Shown here: positions 35,461 through 44,761 of the stretch, piece by piece
Layout: each line of letters begins with the position of its first letter
Numbering within the stretch: the stretch's first letter is position 1
Assembly (NCBI GenBank): GCA_021372695.1
Contig: JAJFTY010000079.1
Coordinates: 16,510 to 80,509, forward strand
From: Deltaproteobacteria bacterium
GTDB lineage: Bacteria; Desulfobacterota; Syntrophia; Syntrophales; UBA5619
Length of the DNA stretch: 64,000 nucleotides
Direction of reading: 5' to 3'
Notes under the pieces: model-generated
Told to the model about the DNA's origin: nothing
Databases searched by the model: none
What the model saw: the letters and a program-made list of their open reading frames with translations, nothing else
Position numbers and translations under genes: made by a program

Positions 35461-37140
35461 TCACCCCCTGACCGCGCCGTCGAGGTCGACGGGCAGCTCC
35501 ACCGTGAAGATCGTCTCTCCCCGCCCCGCCACATCCCCCTGAGTGCTGATCACTTTCATCGCGCCTCCCAGCCTCTTGGCCATCTCATGGCTGACGAAAA
35601 GCCCCAGACCCGTACCTTCGCCCGGGGACTTCGTCGTGAAGAAGGGGTCGAAGACCTGCCCCAACAGATGGGACGGTATCCCCTGTCCCGTATCGGCAAC
35701 GTCGATCCGGACCTTCTCCAGAACGGACATGTACCGGGCAGTCAGTTTCAGCGTTCCGCCCTGCGGCATGGCGTCGATCGCGTTGGCGACGAGGTTGGTC
35801 AGGATCTCCTGCACGACGCCGGTTTCGGCCCTGACCCTCGGCATAGACGGCTCTATGTCACTGACGATATTTATCTTCCTGGAATCGCAATGCGGCCCGA
35901 CCAGGTTCAGCAATTTTTCGAAGGTCTCGGCGATGTTCGTCGTTTCCGCTCCGCTTTGCGTGTGACGCGTGTAGGCGAGCAGGTTTTTCACGACGAGGCT
36001 GCCGTGTTTGATGACCTCTTCGATCGTGGCGAGCCTCTTGCGGATCAGTTCCCTGTCGTTCTCCTCCAGCTCTTCCTGGATCATCTGCGTGTACAGCAGG
36101 GCGTCGGCCAGGGGGGTGTTGAGTTCGTGAGCCAGCCCCGCGGAAAGAAGCCCGAGCGCCGCGAGCTTGTCCTTCCGGGTGACCTGGAACTCGAGCTCCT
36201 TCTCCCGCCGGTACGTCATCCTCAGTCGGTTGACCAGAAGGGTGGCGATCCCGTAGGCCAGACCGAAGACGGCCAGGATGGTGACGGTCACGTAGACGAA
36301 TGTGAATTTTCGGAATCGGTAAAGCTCCAGGAGTGCCTCGTCGCGGTCCTGCTCGGCGATGACGTACCAGTTGAAATCGGGGATTCTCCGGTAGGCGTGC
36401 AAAACATTTTTCCCCCGGTAGTCGATCGGCTCGTCGATCCCCGCGACCCGGTTCCCCGTTCTCTGCAGCGAAAGAGGAATCCTGTCTTTGAGGACCTCGA
36501 CGCCGAAGCGGGACGAGGAGATGAAATAACCCTCTTGGTTGACCAGGTAAACCTCGCCCGTTTTTTCGATGACCGTGTTCAAGGCTTCCGTGGCCTGGCG
36601 AAAATCGATGACGGCAAAGAGGGTGGCCACCGGCCTCCCGTCGGAATCTGAAACGGGCGTGGACATCACAATGACCGGGATCCGCGTGCCGTCAACGGCG
36701 AGGAGAAAAACGTCGCCTACCGCCTCCCCGCGATCGGAAAGCCTGATGTCGGCTCTATGACCGATCAGCTCCTCCGCACGAATCCCGGGCTTCAATCCCC
36801 GGAAGGTAATTCGCCCCCTGGTGTCGACGACGAAGAAATCGATATAGGCCCGGTAGCTTTCCTTCATCCTGGCGAAGTGGCGCTTCAAGGCGGCATCCGA
36901 ACCGATGTCGCCCGCGGGGACGGCGTGGGACAGCATCTGGATGTCGTTGCGACGTTCGAGAATGAAACGGGACATCTCATCGGCGCTCTTTGCCGACAGG
37001 CCCAGCAGGTGGGCGGAGACCTTTTCCTTGATAAGCCGTTCCCCGTCTGTCTCGACCAGATACACCAGTCCGGACAGGGGAATCATCGCCACCAGCAGGA
37101 AGGCGGCGATCAGGGATAATTTGAGTCTTTCGAACCGCAC
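35461..37140 (-). CDS. Membrane sensor histidine kinase with double-Cache-type sensor
   Basis: 559 residues with a GTG start. TM1 is KLSLIAAFLLVAMIPLSGLV; residues about 30-275 form an extracytoplasmic dCache-like sensor (FFVVDTRGRITFRGLKPG and VYLVNQEGYFISSS are Cache strands); TM2 is FVYVTVTILAVFGLAYGIAT. HisKA has LLSAGLAHELNTPLADAL with the phospho-His, and the ATPase domain has NLVANAIDAMP, DTGQGIPSHL and GTGLGLFVSHEMAK. Partner of the NtrC-type gene four bases downstream. Confidence 0.92.
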   Translation of the reverse strand: MRFERLKLSLIAAFLLVAMIPLSGLVYLVETDGERLIKEKVSAHLLGLSAKSADEMSRFILERRNDIQMLSHAVPAGDIGSDAALKRHFARMKESYRAYIDFFVVDTRGRITFRGLKPGIRAEELIGHRADIRLSDRGEAVGDVFLLAVDGTRIPVIVMSTPVSDSDGRPVATLFAVIDFRQATEALNTVIEKTGEVYLVNQEGYFISSSRFGVEVLKDRIPLSLQRTGNRVAGIDEPIDYRGKNVLHAYRRIPDFNWYVIAEQDRDEALLELYRFRKFTFVYVTVTILAVFGLAYGIATLLVNRLRMTYRREKELEFQVTRKDKLAALGLLSAGLAHELNTPLADALLYTQMIQEELEENDRELIRKRLATIEEVIKHGSLVVKNLLAYTRHTQSGAETTNIAETFEKLLNLVGPHCDSRKINIVSDIEPSMPRVRAETGVVQEILTNLVANAIDAMPQGGTLKLTARYMSVLEKVRIDVADTGQGIPSHLLGQVFDPFFTTKSPGEGTGLGLFVSHEMAKRLGGAMKVISTQGDVAGRGETIFTVELPVDLDGAVRG

Positions 37141-37477
37141 GGGACGGCCGCCCCTTTCTCCTCGAAATGTGTCAGTTGCAGAGTAAACGTCCTTTGCAGC
37201 TTACACGGAATTCGAATTTTCACAACCCCGGCGGGGACTGGCGGGGATGCCTCAGGGCGGATCCCGCCCAACGGTGTGCGGTTGACGTGGCTGTCTCGAG
37301 AGCTCCCCCGGATGGGCTGACCCTCTCTCTGCCTCTTCCGGGTGATCCGCTCGAGGCGCCGACGGCGGAGGACGGATCGGGCAACTGCACGAATGCGATC
37401 CAGCCCGCCAGCGTGACCCAGACGAGCCGGACATGGAGCAGCGGCAAAAGCTGGAGGACATGGTCATGCGGAAGTGC
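37141..37477. other. 337-base gap with no supportable gene
   Basis: Lies between the kinase start and the HAD-phosphatase stop. Two overlapping minus-strand frames of 71 and 75 codons (37220-37467) exist, but neither has a ribosome-binding site or recognisable sequence. The kinase promoter should lie at 37150-37220; no convincing boxes were seen. Confidence 0.5.
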
Positions 37478-38251
37478 CTACAGCAACCCCTCGATTCCGG
37501 CGATGGTGTCGAAGACGTAGTCCGGCTTGATGGGAGAGGCTTCCAGAGTCTTTCGATCGGTGACGCCAGACATGACCAGGGCCGCCTTCATCCCCGACTC
37601 CAGAGCCATACGGATGTCCGTTTCGAGCCGGTCGCCCGCGAGAAGGCATTCCCCGGCTTTAAGCCCCATCACCTCCAGGGCCACCTGCACGGTGATGGGC
37701 GAGGGCTTGCCGACGATCACCTCCACCTTTTTGAGCGTCGTCGCCTCGAGGGCGGCGATAACCCCCGCGCAGTCCGGAAGCTCCCCACCCTCCACGGGGC
37801 AGGTCCGGTCGGGGTTGGTGGCGATGAAGTGGGCCCCTTTTTTGATCGCCTGGAAGGCGATGTTGAGCTTCCGGTAGTCGAAGGTCCGGTCGAAGGCGGC
37901 GACGACGTAATCGATCTCCCCCGGCTCCTCGGTCAGGCGGAAACCGGCGCGGGCCATCTCCGCCACGAACGGCAGCTCGCCCATGACGAAGATCTTCGCA
38001 TCCGGCGCCCTCTTTTGCAGATAGCGGATCAGGACGAAAGTGGAGTTCACCACCTCTGCGGACTTCGTGGGAACGCCCAGGCGCGTGAGCTTCGCCGCGT
38101 AGTCCTCACGGGTGTAGAGCGGCTTGTTGGAGAGGAAGACGACCCTTTTGTCCGCCTCCCGCAGCAGGCAAATAGTTCTCTCGGCGCCGGGAAGCAAACG
38201 CTCGCCGAGGTAGACGGTCCCGTCCAGATCGAAGATGAACCCCTTGAACAT
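37478..38251 (-). CDS. HAD-IIA (NagD-like) sugar-phosphate phosphatase
   Basis: 257 residues. Motif I IFDLDGTVYLGERLLPGA is at residues 6-23, motif II VFLSNKP near 38-44, the type-IIA cap contains ATNPDRTCPVEGGELP, then motif III in VGKPSP and motif IV in LLAGDRLETDI. NagD-type enzymes remove phosphate from sugar phosphates and nucleoside monophosphates. The start codon overlaps the stop of the ABC permease, so the phosphatase is made together with the importer, suggesting the imported solute is a phosphate ester. Confidence 0.9.
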   Translation of the reverse strand: MFKGFIFDLDGTVYLGERLLPGAERTICLLREADKRVVFLSNKPLYTREDYAAKLTRLGVPTKSAEVVNSTFVLIRYLQKRAPDAKIFVMGELPFVAEMARAGFRLTEEPGEIDYVVAAFDRTFDYRKLNIAFQAIKKGAHFIATNPDRTCPVEGGELPDCAGVIAALEATTLKKVEVIVGKPSPITVQVALEVMGLKAGECLLAGDRLETDIRMALESGMKAALVMSGVTDRKTLEASPIKPDYVFDTIAGIEGLL

Positions 38252-39963
38252 CAGCCGAAGACGCCTCCCATCTTGGAGCCGGCCATCCGGTTGATGATGA
38301 AGAGACAGGCGGCACCGAGGATGATCAGGATGACGCCGAGGGCGGCAGCCTCGTTGACGGAACCTCCGATGTAGAAGTTGAAGATGCCCACCGTCATCAT
38401 CTCATGGCCCGGAATCACCAGAAGCAACGTGGCCGAGGCCTCCTGAAGGGCCAGGATGAAGGAGTAGAGCGACCCCACCAGGACCCCCTTCCAGATCAGG
38501 GGAAGCGTGACATCCTTGAAGGTCCTGGGTTTGGTCGCGCCGACGCTCTCGGCCGCCTCCTCGAAGGAGCGGTGGACGATCAAGAGCGAGGCGAAGGTCC
38601 CCCGCACCGTGTACGGCAACCGCCGGACCGCGAGCACGATGGGGATGATGATCCACATGCCGATCAGGGCCGTGGTCATGAAGGGGGCCGGATCCCGGAA
38701 GGCCCGCATGTAGGCGATGCCGATGCCGGTCCCCGGCAGGGCCAGGATCAGCGTGGTCAGCGAGTCGAGGATCCCCCGCCCCGGAAGTTTCGTCCGGGCC
38801 ATCACCCAGGCGACGGGCACCCCCACGGCGATGCAGATCACGACCGATATCCCCGAAAAGAGCAGGGAGTTGATGATGAATTTGGGTGTCTCGAAGGCCA
38901 CCCGTTCGAAATACTGCAGCGTGTATTTCACCGGGAAGGGAGTCAGGGCCCACCCCTTGCCCAATGAATCCAAAGCCAACCCCAGGTAGGGGATGAAGGC
39001 CAGAAGCAGGATGAACGACAGGAAAGAGACCGCGCCCACCTGAGCCAGGGGGGAGAGTTTCCTGCGCTCGATCACCGAATAGGAGAGCGAGCTGTAATCC
39101 TTGATCGAGACGTACTTCTTGGCGATGATCAAAAACAGGATCGCCAGGATCACCATGATGGCCGAAATCACGATCCCCATCTTGAAGAGCCGCCGGTCCA
39201 CGAACTGGACGATGTTCAGGTAGGCCTGGGAGGCCAGCAGGTCCGAGATCCCCACCACCAGCGGCGTGGCGAAATCGGCGAAGGTCCAGATGAAGACCAG
39301 CAATGCCCCGGAAACATAGCCGGGGGTGGTCAGCGGAAAGGTGATGTCCCAGAACTTGCGGAGTCCCCGGGAGCCGACGCTCTCGGCCGCCTCATCGAGC
39401 GACGGCGAGATCTTGCCCATGGCGTCGACGATGGAGAGGGTCATCAGGGGGAAAAGGTGCAGCGTCTCCACCAGGAGCACCCCGTGCAGGCCGTACATGA
39501 AGTTGACCGGTTGGGTGAAGCCGAAATAGTCCTGGAGGATGATGTTGACGGTCCCCGCCCGGCCCATGATGAAGACGAATCCCATGACGCCGACCAGGGG
39601 GGGCATGATCATCGGGATGATCGTCAGATAGGAGAAGAGGCCGCGGCCGAAAAAGTCGTAACGGAGCAAGAGAAATGCTATGGCGATGCCGATGATCGAG
39701 GTCGTGATCACGGTAGCCACGCCCAGGATCAGGGAGTTGAACAGGGACTTCAGGTAGAAGGCGTCCGTGAAGAAATCCTGGAAATTGGCGATGGTGAACA
39801 CCCCGGCCTCGGTGGTGAAGCTGTCGTAGAAGAGCCGGATCAAAGGGTAGATCAGAAAGACGATGAAAAAGGCCCAGATAAGACCGTAACTTAAAAAGCC
39901 GCTGGGCTTCACCTCCGACCAGACGCCGGGCTTGGGCAGGGCAACGCTGTTTTCTGAGTTCAC
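38251..39963 (-). CDS. ABC transporter permease (FbpB/AfuB-like, duplicated)
   Basis: 570 residues with a GTG start. Two copies of a six-segment permease module: the first around 30-290, the second around 310-560. Each has an EAA loop contacting the ATPase (DEAAESVGSRGLRKFWDITFP first, FEEAAESVGATKPRTFKD second). This fused arrangement is typical of ferric-iron, phosphonate and sugar-phosphate importers. It lies 20 bases downstream of the ATPase. Confidence 0.93.
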   Translation of the reverse strand: MNSENSVALPKPGVWSEVKPSGFLSYGLIWAFFIVFLIYPLIRLFYDSFTTEAGVFTIANFQDFFTDAFYLKSLFNSLILGVATVITTSIIGIAIAFLLLRYDFFGRGLFSYLTIIPMIMPPLVGVMGFVFIMGRAGTVNIILQDYFGFTQPVNFMYGLHGVLLVETLHLFPLMTLSIVDAMGKISPSLDEAAESVGSRGLRKFWDITFPLTTPGYVSGALLVFIWTFADFATPLVVGISDLLASQAYLNIVQFVDRRLFKMGIVISAIMVILAILFLIIAKKYVSIKDYSSLSYSVIERRKLSPLAQVGAVSFLSFILLLAFIPYLGLALDSLGKGWALTPFPVKYTLQYFERVAFETPKFIINSLLFSGISVVICIAVGVPVAWVMARTKLPGRGILDSLTTLILALPGTGIGIAYMRAFRDPAPFMTTALIGMWIIIPIVLAVRRLPYTVRGTFASLLIVHRSFEEAAESVGATKPRTFKDVTLPLIWKGVLVGSLYSFILALQEASATLLLVIPGHEMMTVGIFNFYIGGSVNEAAALGVILIILGAACLFIINRMAGSKMGGVFG

Positions 39964-39983
39964 GTGGTCGTTCCTCTCTTCTC

Positions 39984-41066
39984 CTAAGCGGGAATCCCCA
40001 AGGTGATCTGGATGGGAAAGCAGACATGCACCTTCTCGCCGATGGGGAAGGGCTGCTGGTTCCAGGGATTCTGCACGTCGACCTTGAAGATGGTCTCCGG
40101 AGCCAGTTCGATGTCGTAGCGGATGGCGTTGCCGATGTAGGAGGCAAAGCTGACTGTCCCTTCGATCAGGTTCATCTCTGCGCCGATGTTATCGCCGGAG
40201 TTGCAGAGGGTGGCGACTTCGGGGCGGACGGTCACCTTGCAGGTTTCCCCCGTCTTGAACCGGGCTTCGAAGGTGCATTTGATGAGGCCGAAACGGGTTT
40301 CGACGGCCATCCATCCCTTCGACTCCTGGATCTCCTTCACGGTTCCGTCGACCATGTTGTTGATACCGATGAAATCGGCCACGAACGGGTTTTCCGGCCT
40401 CTGGTAGAGGTCCCGGGGGGAGCCGAGTTGCTGGATCTTCCCGTGGTCGAGGACGGCGATGCGGTCCGAGAGGGTCAAGGCCTCCTCCTGGTCGTGGGTC
40501 ACGTAGATGGCAGTGATGGCCAGGTCCTTCTGGAGCTTCCGGATCTCGGCGCGCACCTGCTGGCGGATCTTGGCGTCCAGGTTGGAGAGGGGCTCGTCCA
40601 GGAGAAGCACGTCCGGATTGAGGACCAGGGCGCGGGCGAGAGCGACGCGCTGCTGCTGACCGCCCGAGAGCTGTCCCGGATACCGCTTTTCGAGGCCCGT
40701 CAGGTTGACCAGCGACAGGGCGTGGTTGACCTTCCCGGGAACGTCGCCGGAGGCTATTTTCTTGATCTTGAGGCCGTAGGCCACATTGTCGAAGATGGTC
40801 ATGTGCGGCCAGAGGGCGTAGTTCTGAAAGACCATGCCGATGTTTCGTTCATAGGGGGGCATCCCCGAGACTTCACGATCGCCGAAATAGATCTCTCCGT
40901 GATCGGGTTTGTGAAAACCGCCGATGAGACGCAGGATCGTCGTCTTGCCGCAACCCGAAGGCCCCAGGAGCGTGAAGAGCTCGCCGTCCTGGATGTCCAG
41001 GGAGACGTGGCTCACCGCCTCCAGGGCGCCGAATCGTTTCACCATGTCTTTCAATTGAATATTCAT
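39984..41066 (-). CDS. ABC transporter ATP-binding protein (FbpC/PotA-like)
   Basis: 360 residues. Walker A LLGPSGCGKTTILRLI is near residues 34-49, Q-loop MVFQNYALWP, signature LSGGQQQRVALARALV, Walker B VLLLDEPLSNLDAKI, and the H-loop in VTHDQEEAL. The C-terminal 120 residues form a TOBE/OB regulatory domain. Chosen start MNIQLKDMVKRFG; longer frame ignored. Energises import through the permease encoded next. Confidence 0.95.
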   Translation of the reverse strand: MNIQLKDMVKRFGALEAVSHVSLDIQDGELFTLLGPSGCGKTTILRLIGGFHKPDHGEIYFGDREVSGMPPYERNIGMVFQNYALWPHMTIFDNVAYGLKIKKIASGDVPGKVNHALSLVNLTGLEKRYPGQLSGGQQQRVALARALVLNPDVLLLDEPLSNLDAKIRQQVRAEIRKLQKDLAITAIYVTHDQEEALTLSDRIAVLDHGKIQQLGSPRDLYQRPENPFVADFIGINNMVDGTVKEIQESKGWMAVETRFGLIKCTFEARFKTGETCKVTVRPEVATLCNSGDNIGAEMNLIEGTVSFASYIGNAIRYDIELAPETIFKVDVQNPWNQQPFPIGEKVHVCFPIQITLGIPA

Positions 41067-41193
41067 CGTCTTATCCCATCCGACCTTTTGTCCAATCGCG
41101 CCGACCCCTCCCGCAAAAAACGGGAACCCGTGAATCCGTGTCCCATCGCCTCCTCCGTCGGCCGCAGCCCAGTTCCCGCCGCAGCCGTTCACT

Positions 41194-41224
41194 CGCCCCG
41201 GAGGGTCAAGAGCCCTCCGGGGCG
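41194..41224 (-). promoter_or_regulatory. Intercistronic stem-loop between binding protein and ATPase genes
   Basis: CGCCCCGGAGGG (41194-41205) and CCCTCCGGGGCG (41213-41224) are perfect 12-base arms around a 7-base loop. It lies 31 bases past the binding-protein stop. No T-run follows, so it likely protects the upstream message, raising binding-protein output over the other subunits. Confidence 0.6.
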
Positions 41225-41255
41225 GGCGGACAGCATGAGGTTTATCGAAAAAAAA

Positions 41256-42380
41256 CTATTTTTTGATCAGTTCCTTGTGCTTCTCTGCGATCTCCTTGCG
41301 GAAGTAGGCGTTGACCTCTTCGTTCCGCTTCTTCTCACCCGCGACCTTGGGATCGTAGACGTTGCCGACCTGGATGTCATAGAAGGAGCGGATGCCGGCC
41401 GTGAACTCGACGGCCTTCTCCGCGGGGGAGTTGGGGGCACCTTTCACCTTGTATTTGGAGGTGATGGGGTAGAGGCCGCGCTCCATGAAGATCCGCTGTC
41501 CTTCCTCGGTCAGCAGGAACTCGATGAAGGCGTGGGCGGCCTTTGGATGGGGGGCGCCCTTGAGGACCGCCATCGGTTCGGGGGTCACATAGGCATTCTT
41601 GGGGTAGACGAACATCACGTCATAACCGCCCAGGACTTCGGCAAAGGCCATGTAGCTGGGGACGGCCACGCCGACGGCGAACTCACCCTTGGCCACGACG
41701 GAAGGCACGTCGCGGGAGCGGGCCGTGAAGATTCCCGTGTTGGTGGCCAGTTTTTCCAGCCAGTCCCATCCCTTTTCCCAGCCGTACATGGCGAGGATCA
41801 CTTCGTAGCTTGCATGGCTCGAGCTGGAGCGGTCCGGCGTGCACTGCGCGATCTGGCCCTTCAGTTTGGGATTGAGCAGATCGTTCCAGTCCTTGAGCTC
41901 GACGCCGAGCCGTTTGAGCAGTTTGGGTTGGTAGATCAGGCCGTAGGGTTCCAGTGTCGTTCCCACCCAGAATCCCTTGGGATCCTTCAGCGGAAGCCCG
42001 ACGGGCTTGCCGATCGTCGCCGGAATCTCATCCCACATTGCCTTGGGGATGGTCACCTTGTCGAGAAGGCCCTGCTCGGCCAGGAGGTCGAACAGCGTTC
42101 CCTCGCCGCCCCAGAAAACGTCGGCCTGCGGCTTTCCCTTCCACTCGACGATCTGGCCGTAGGCGACCGGCGTGCCCTGCGGCATCGCACTGGTTTTGAG
42201 ATCCACATTGTACTTCTTCTTCGCGAAGGCCGCGAAGGCCTTCAGGGCCGGATCATGGACATCCTTGGAGACCGGGGTGATGAGATAGAACTCGTTCTCG
42301 ATCGCCTGGGAGAACCCGACCCCCGTCAGACAGAAGAAACCCATGACCGCCAGGGCAATGACCACTGCAAAACGTTTCAT
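41256..42380 (-). CDS. ABC transporter periplasmic binding protein (family 1, iron/phosphorylated-solute type)
   Basis: 374 residues. Signal peptide MKRFAVVIALAVMGFFCLTG ends near GFS|QAI. The fold is that of FbpA/AfuA/PhnS proteins: ADVFWGGEGTLFDLLAEQGLL, EPYGLIYQPKLLKRLGV, WNDLLNPKLKGQIAQCTPDR and SSSSHASYEVILAMYGWEKGW. It lacks the adjacent paired tyrosines of classical ferric-binding proteins, as far as I can see, which together with the co-encoded phosphatase favours a phosphorylated organic solute over Fe3+. AGGAGG precedes the ATG. Confidence 0.9.
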   Translation of the reverse strand: MKRFAVVIALAVMGFFCLTGVGFSQAIENEFYLITPVSKDVHDPALKAFAAFAKKKYNVDLKTSAMPQGTPVAYGQIVEWKGKPQADVFWGGEGTLFDLLAEQGLLDKVTIPKAMWDEIPATIGKPVGLPLKDPKGFWVGTTLEPYGLIYQPKLLKRLGVELKDWNDLLNPKLKGQIAQCTPDRSSSSHASYEVILAMYGWEKGWDWLEKLATNTGIFTARSRDVPSVVAKGEFAVGVAVPSYMAFAEVLGGYDVMFVYPKNAYVTPEPMAVLKGAPHPKAAHAFIEFLLTEEGQRIFMERGLYPITSKYKVKGAPNSPAEKAVEFTAGIRSFYDIQVGNVYDPKVAGEKKRNEEVNAYFRKEIAEKHKELIKK

Positions 42381-42814
42381 GATGTCTACCTCCTGATTTA
42401 TGGTTGCTGCCTGAGAACCTCTCGAACAATCGCTTTGCCCGCCGGGGTTATGTGGCTTTCATCCCCGGCGGGGAAGAAAAATGGAAACACCCTTAGCCTG
42501 ATCGGCGCAAACTAACCCCAAAAAAGAGAGATTGTCAAGTCAAACAGGCAGCAGCGGCAATCCCGTCGTCGAGGAACTCGTCATGGAACCGACATCGGGT
42601 CGTCGGGAAAGCGTCGATGGAGGCGCATCTGCCCAGACTTGGGCGGAGCGTCAAAACAGAGGTGGAAGGGAATTTCATCGAGTTTGTCGAGTATCCCGAC
42701 ATCGCTTCCTACAGGCCCGATCGTGTAAAATGATTTGGACCATCGCCGCGGCGGCCGTTTTCCCGACCGCCGCGGCAAGCCGCATCTCTACTTCCGTTGC
42801 CGATGGTGACGCTA
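42381..42814. other. Non-coding stretch with possible gene remnant
   Basis: About 430 bases without a supportable gene. It contains a perfect hairpin GCCGCGGCGG/CCGCCGCGGC (42745-42754 and 42767-42776) with no T-run. A 65-codon minus-strand frame at 42581-42778 has protein-like composition (GILDKLDEIPFHLCFDAPP) but no start signal, and may be a decayed gene end. The promoter of the ABC operon should lie at 42400-42540. Confidence 0.4.
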
Positions 42815-42843
42815 TTTACATTCGCCATGTGGTCTACTATAAT
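42815..42843 (+). promoter_or_regulatory. Sigma-70-type promoter of the universal stress protein gene
   Basis: TTTACA (42815-42820) and TATAAT (42838-42843) are separated by 17 bases, a near-consensus housekeeping promoter. Start of transcription would fall about 40 bases before the usp start codon. Confidence 0.7.
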
Positions 42844-42891
42844 TCTGAGCCACGCCTGCATGGTTTAATCCATGACGAAAGGAGATCGGAA

Positions 42892-43284
42892 ATGAACATT
42901 GTTGTGGGATACGACGGATCAGACGCGGCCAACGCAGCCTTGAATGTCGCCAAGAAACACGCCAAGGCTTTCGACGGCAAAATCTACATGATCACCTCTC
43001 TCGTGGGAGGGACTCAGGAGAAGGCGGAAGAGATCATCAAAACCCGGGACCGATTGGAAAAGGCCGCAAAATCGATCAGGCTGGAGGGCATTCCCTGTGA
43101 GGAACACCTCCTGATCCGAGGTCTGGAACCCGGGGAGGATATCGTCAAATTCGCCGAAGATCATCAGGCCGACGAGATCGTGATCGGGGTGATCAAGAAA
43201 TCCAAAGTGCAAAAATTCCTTTTGGGCTCGAATGCACAATATGTGATCCTGCACTCACCCTGCATGGTGGTTGCCGTCAAGTAG
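42892..43284 (+). CDS. Universal stress protein (UspA family)
   Basis: 130 residues, single Usp domain. MNIVVGYDGSDAANAALNVA gives the first strand and helix; the ATP-binding G-x2-G-type loop is GVIKKSKVQKFLLGSNAQYV, followed by HSPCMVVAVK. Such proteins bind ATP and modulate stress survival. AAAGGAGATCGGAA precedes the ATG. A longer open frame upstream is not used because the promoter lies within it. Confidence 0.92.
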   Translation: MNIVVGYDGSDAANAALNVAKKHAKAFDGKIYMITSLVGGTQEKAEEIIKTRDRLEKAAKSIRLEGIPCEEHLLIRGLEPGEDIVKFAEDHQADEIVIGVIKKSKVQKFLLGSNAQYVILHSPCMVVAVK

Positions 43285-43388
43285 GCGACGAGCCCGAGGG
43301 ATCGCCGGCGAGGTTTCCGGTCCGCCGGGAAGACGATTGGTCTCGAATGCTCACAGACACCCCCGCCGGGCCTCCAGAGAGACACGAC

Positions 43389-44669
43389 ATGAAGTTCCGC
43401 TACAGCGTCGACGACCGTCCGCCGCTCCTCGAATCCGTTCTGATCGGTCTTCAATTTTGCGCCATCGTCATCCCCTGGATCATCATCCTGGGGACGATTG
43501 CAGGGGCCTTCCATTTCGAAAACGAAGGGGAGAGGACCGTTTACCTCCAGAAGCTCTTTTTTGCAGCCGGCCTCTTCACCCTGGTGGAGATCCTGGCCGG
43601 ACACAGGCTCCCCCTGGTTTTTGGTCCGTCGACCGTCATCCTGATCGGCATCATTTCGAGCGTGGGATTCGATACGTCGACCATCTACACCTCTGCGCTG
43701 ATCGGAAGCGTACTCTTGACGGTATCTGCTGTGACCGGAATTTTCGGGACGCTCCGAAGGCTGTTCACCCCGAGGGTCGTTTCCGTGGTTTTGCTCCTGG
43801 TCTCTTTCTGCATGACACCCACGGTGGTCCGTCTCGTGACCGATGTCAAAGTCGGCGGTCCCGTCGGATCGAACCTTTCCTTCGCGCTGGTCATGACCCT
43901 TGCCATGATCACACTCTACCGGTTCCTCAAAGGCATTGGCCGCTCGACGCTCATCGTGGGTTCCATGTTCGCCGCGACATTGCTCTACTTTGCCTTGTTC
44001 CCCGGCAGTTTTCACGGAGATGCAATGCTGGGAGCGGCCACCGTCGCACCCTTCTTCACGAACCTGACGACCACCTTTTCCTTTGACGCGGGCCTGACCC
44101 TCTCCTTCATCATCTGTTACATCGCGCTTTCCATCAACGATCTCGGTTCGATCCAGTCCATGAACGCGCTCGTTCTCCCGCCCGACATGCCCGAACGGAT
44201 CAATCGGGGGGTCCTCTTCACGGGCGTGGGCAACATAGTGACGAGTTTTCTGGGTGTCGCCGGCCAGGTGAACTATTCCCTCAGCCTGGGCGTCGTGTTG
44301 TCGTCAGGCAGTCTGTCCCGCTGGACCCTTGTTCCGGCGTCGCTGATCCTGTTGGCGGTCTCCTTTTCGCCGATGACGATCGCGCTTCTGGGGAGTGTCC
44401 CGCCGGTGATCATCGGCAGTGCGCTGGCCTACATCCTCACGACCCAGGTCGCGGGGGGACTGACGGTCCTGATCCAGTCAACGAAGCAACTGGAATTCGA
44501 GGATTTTCTGGTGTTGGGGCTGCCGCTCATCATCGCGGTCGTCATTGCTTTTCTTCCGACTCCGGTGGTCGAATCCTTCCCCGCGCTGATCCGTCCGGTC
44601 GTCGGGAACAGCTTCGTCATGGGCGTCCTTGCCGTGGTCTTCATGGAGCATGTCATTTTCAGGGCATGA
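43389..44669 (+). CDS. NCS2-type nucleobase/xanthine permease
   Basis: 426 residues, about 12-14 membrane segments. N-terminal PPLLESVLIGLQFCAIVIPW is the family-typical start; LVFGPSTVILIG fits the first substrate-binding re-entrant strand, and SINDLGSIQSMNAL the motif in the middle of the protein. Members import uracil, xanthine or urate with protons. The ATG at 43389 is chosen over 43347 because GAGAGACAC lies before it; both are weak. Substrate cannot be fixed. Confidence 0.82.
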   Translation: MKFRYSVDDRPPLLESVLIGLQFCAIVIPWIIILGTIAGAFHFENEGERTVYLQKLFFAAGLFTLVEILAGHRLPLVFGPSTVILIGIISSVGFDTSTIYTSALIGSVLLTVSAVTGIFGTLRRLFTPRVVSVVLLLVSFCMTPTVVRLVTDVKVGGPVGSNLSFALVMTLAMITLYRFLKGIGRSTLIVGSMFAATLLYFALFPGSFHGDAMLGAATVAPFFTNLTTTFSFDAGLTLSFIICYIALSINDLGSIQSMNALVLPPDMPERINRGVLFTGVGNIVTSFLGVAGQVNYSLSLGVVLSSGSLSRWTLVPASLILLAVSFSPMTIALLGSVPPVIIGSALAYILTTQVAGGLTVLIQSTKQLEFEDFLVLGLPLIIAVVIAFLPTPVVESFPALIRPVVGNSFVMGVLAVVFMEHVIFRA

Positions 44670-44761
44670 GCCCGGGGATGGCCATCGGGAAAGTGATGGT
44701 CTGTTGACTGGCCGCACGACCCATCGTATACTTCTTTCTACAGAGCACCCATCGGGGTGAC

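Noticed and set aside
37220..37467. Two overlapping small minus-strand frames
   Set aside because: No ribosome-binding site, no recognisable domain, and the two frames conflict.
40026..42515. An 829-codon plus-strand frame
   Set aside because: Antisense to the ABC ATPase and binding protein, both fully recognisable.
42745..42776. Perfect GC-rich hairpin as a terminator
   Set aside because: No T-run on either side and no gene ends next to it.
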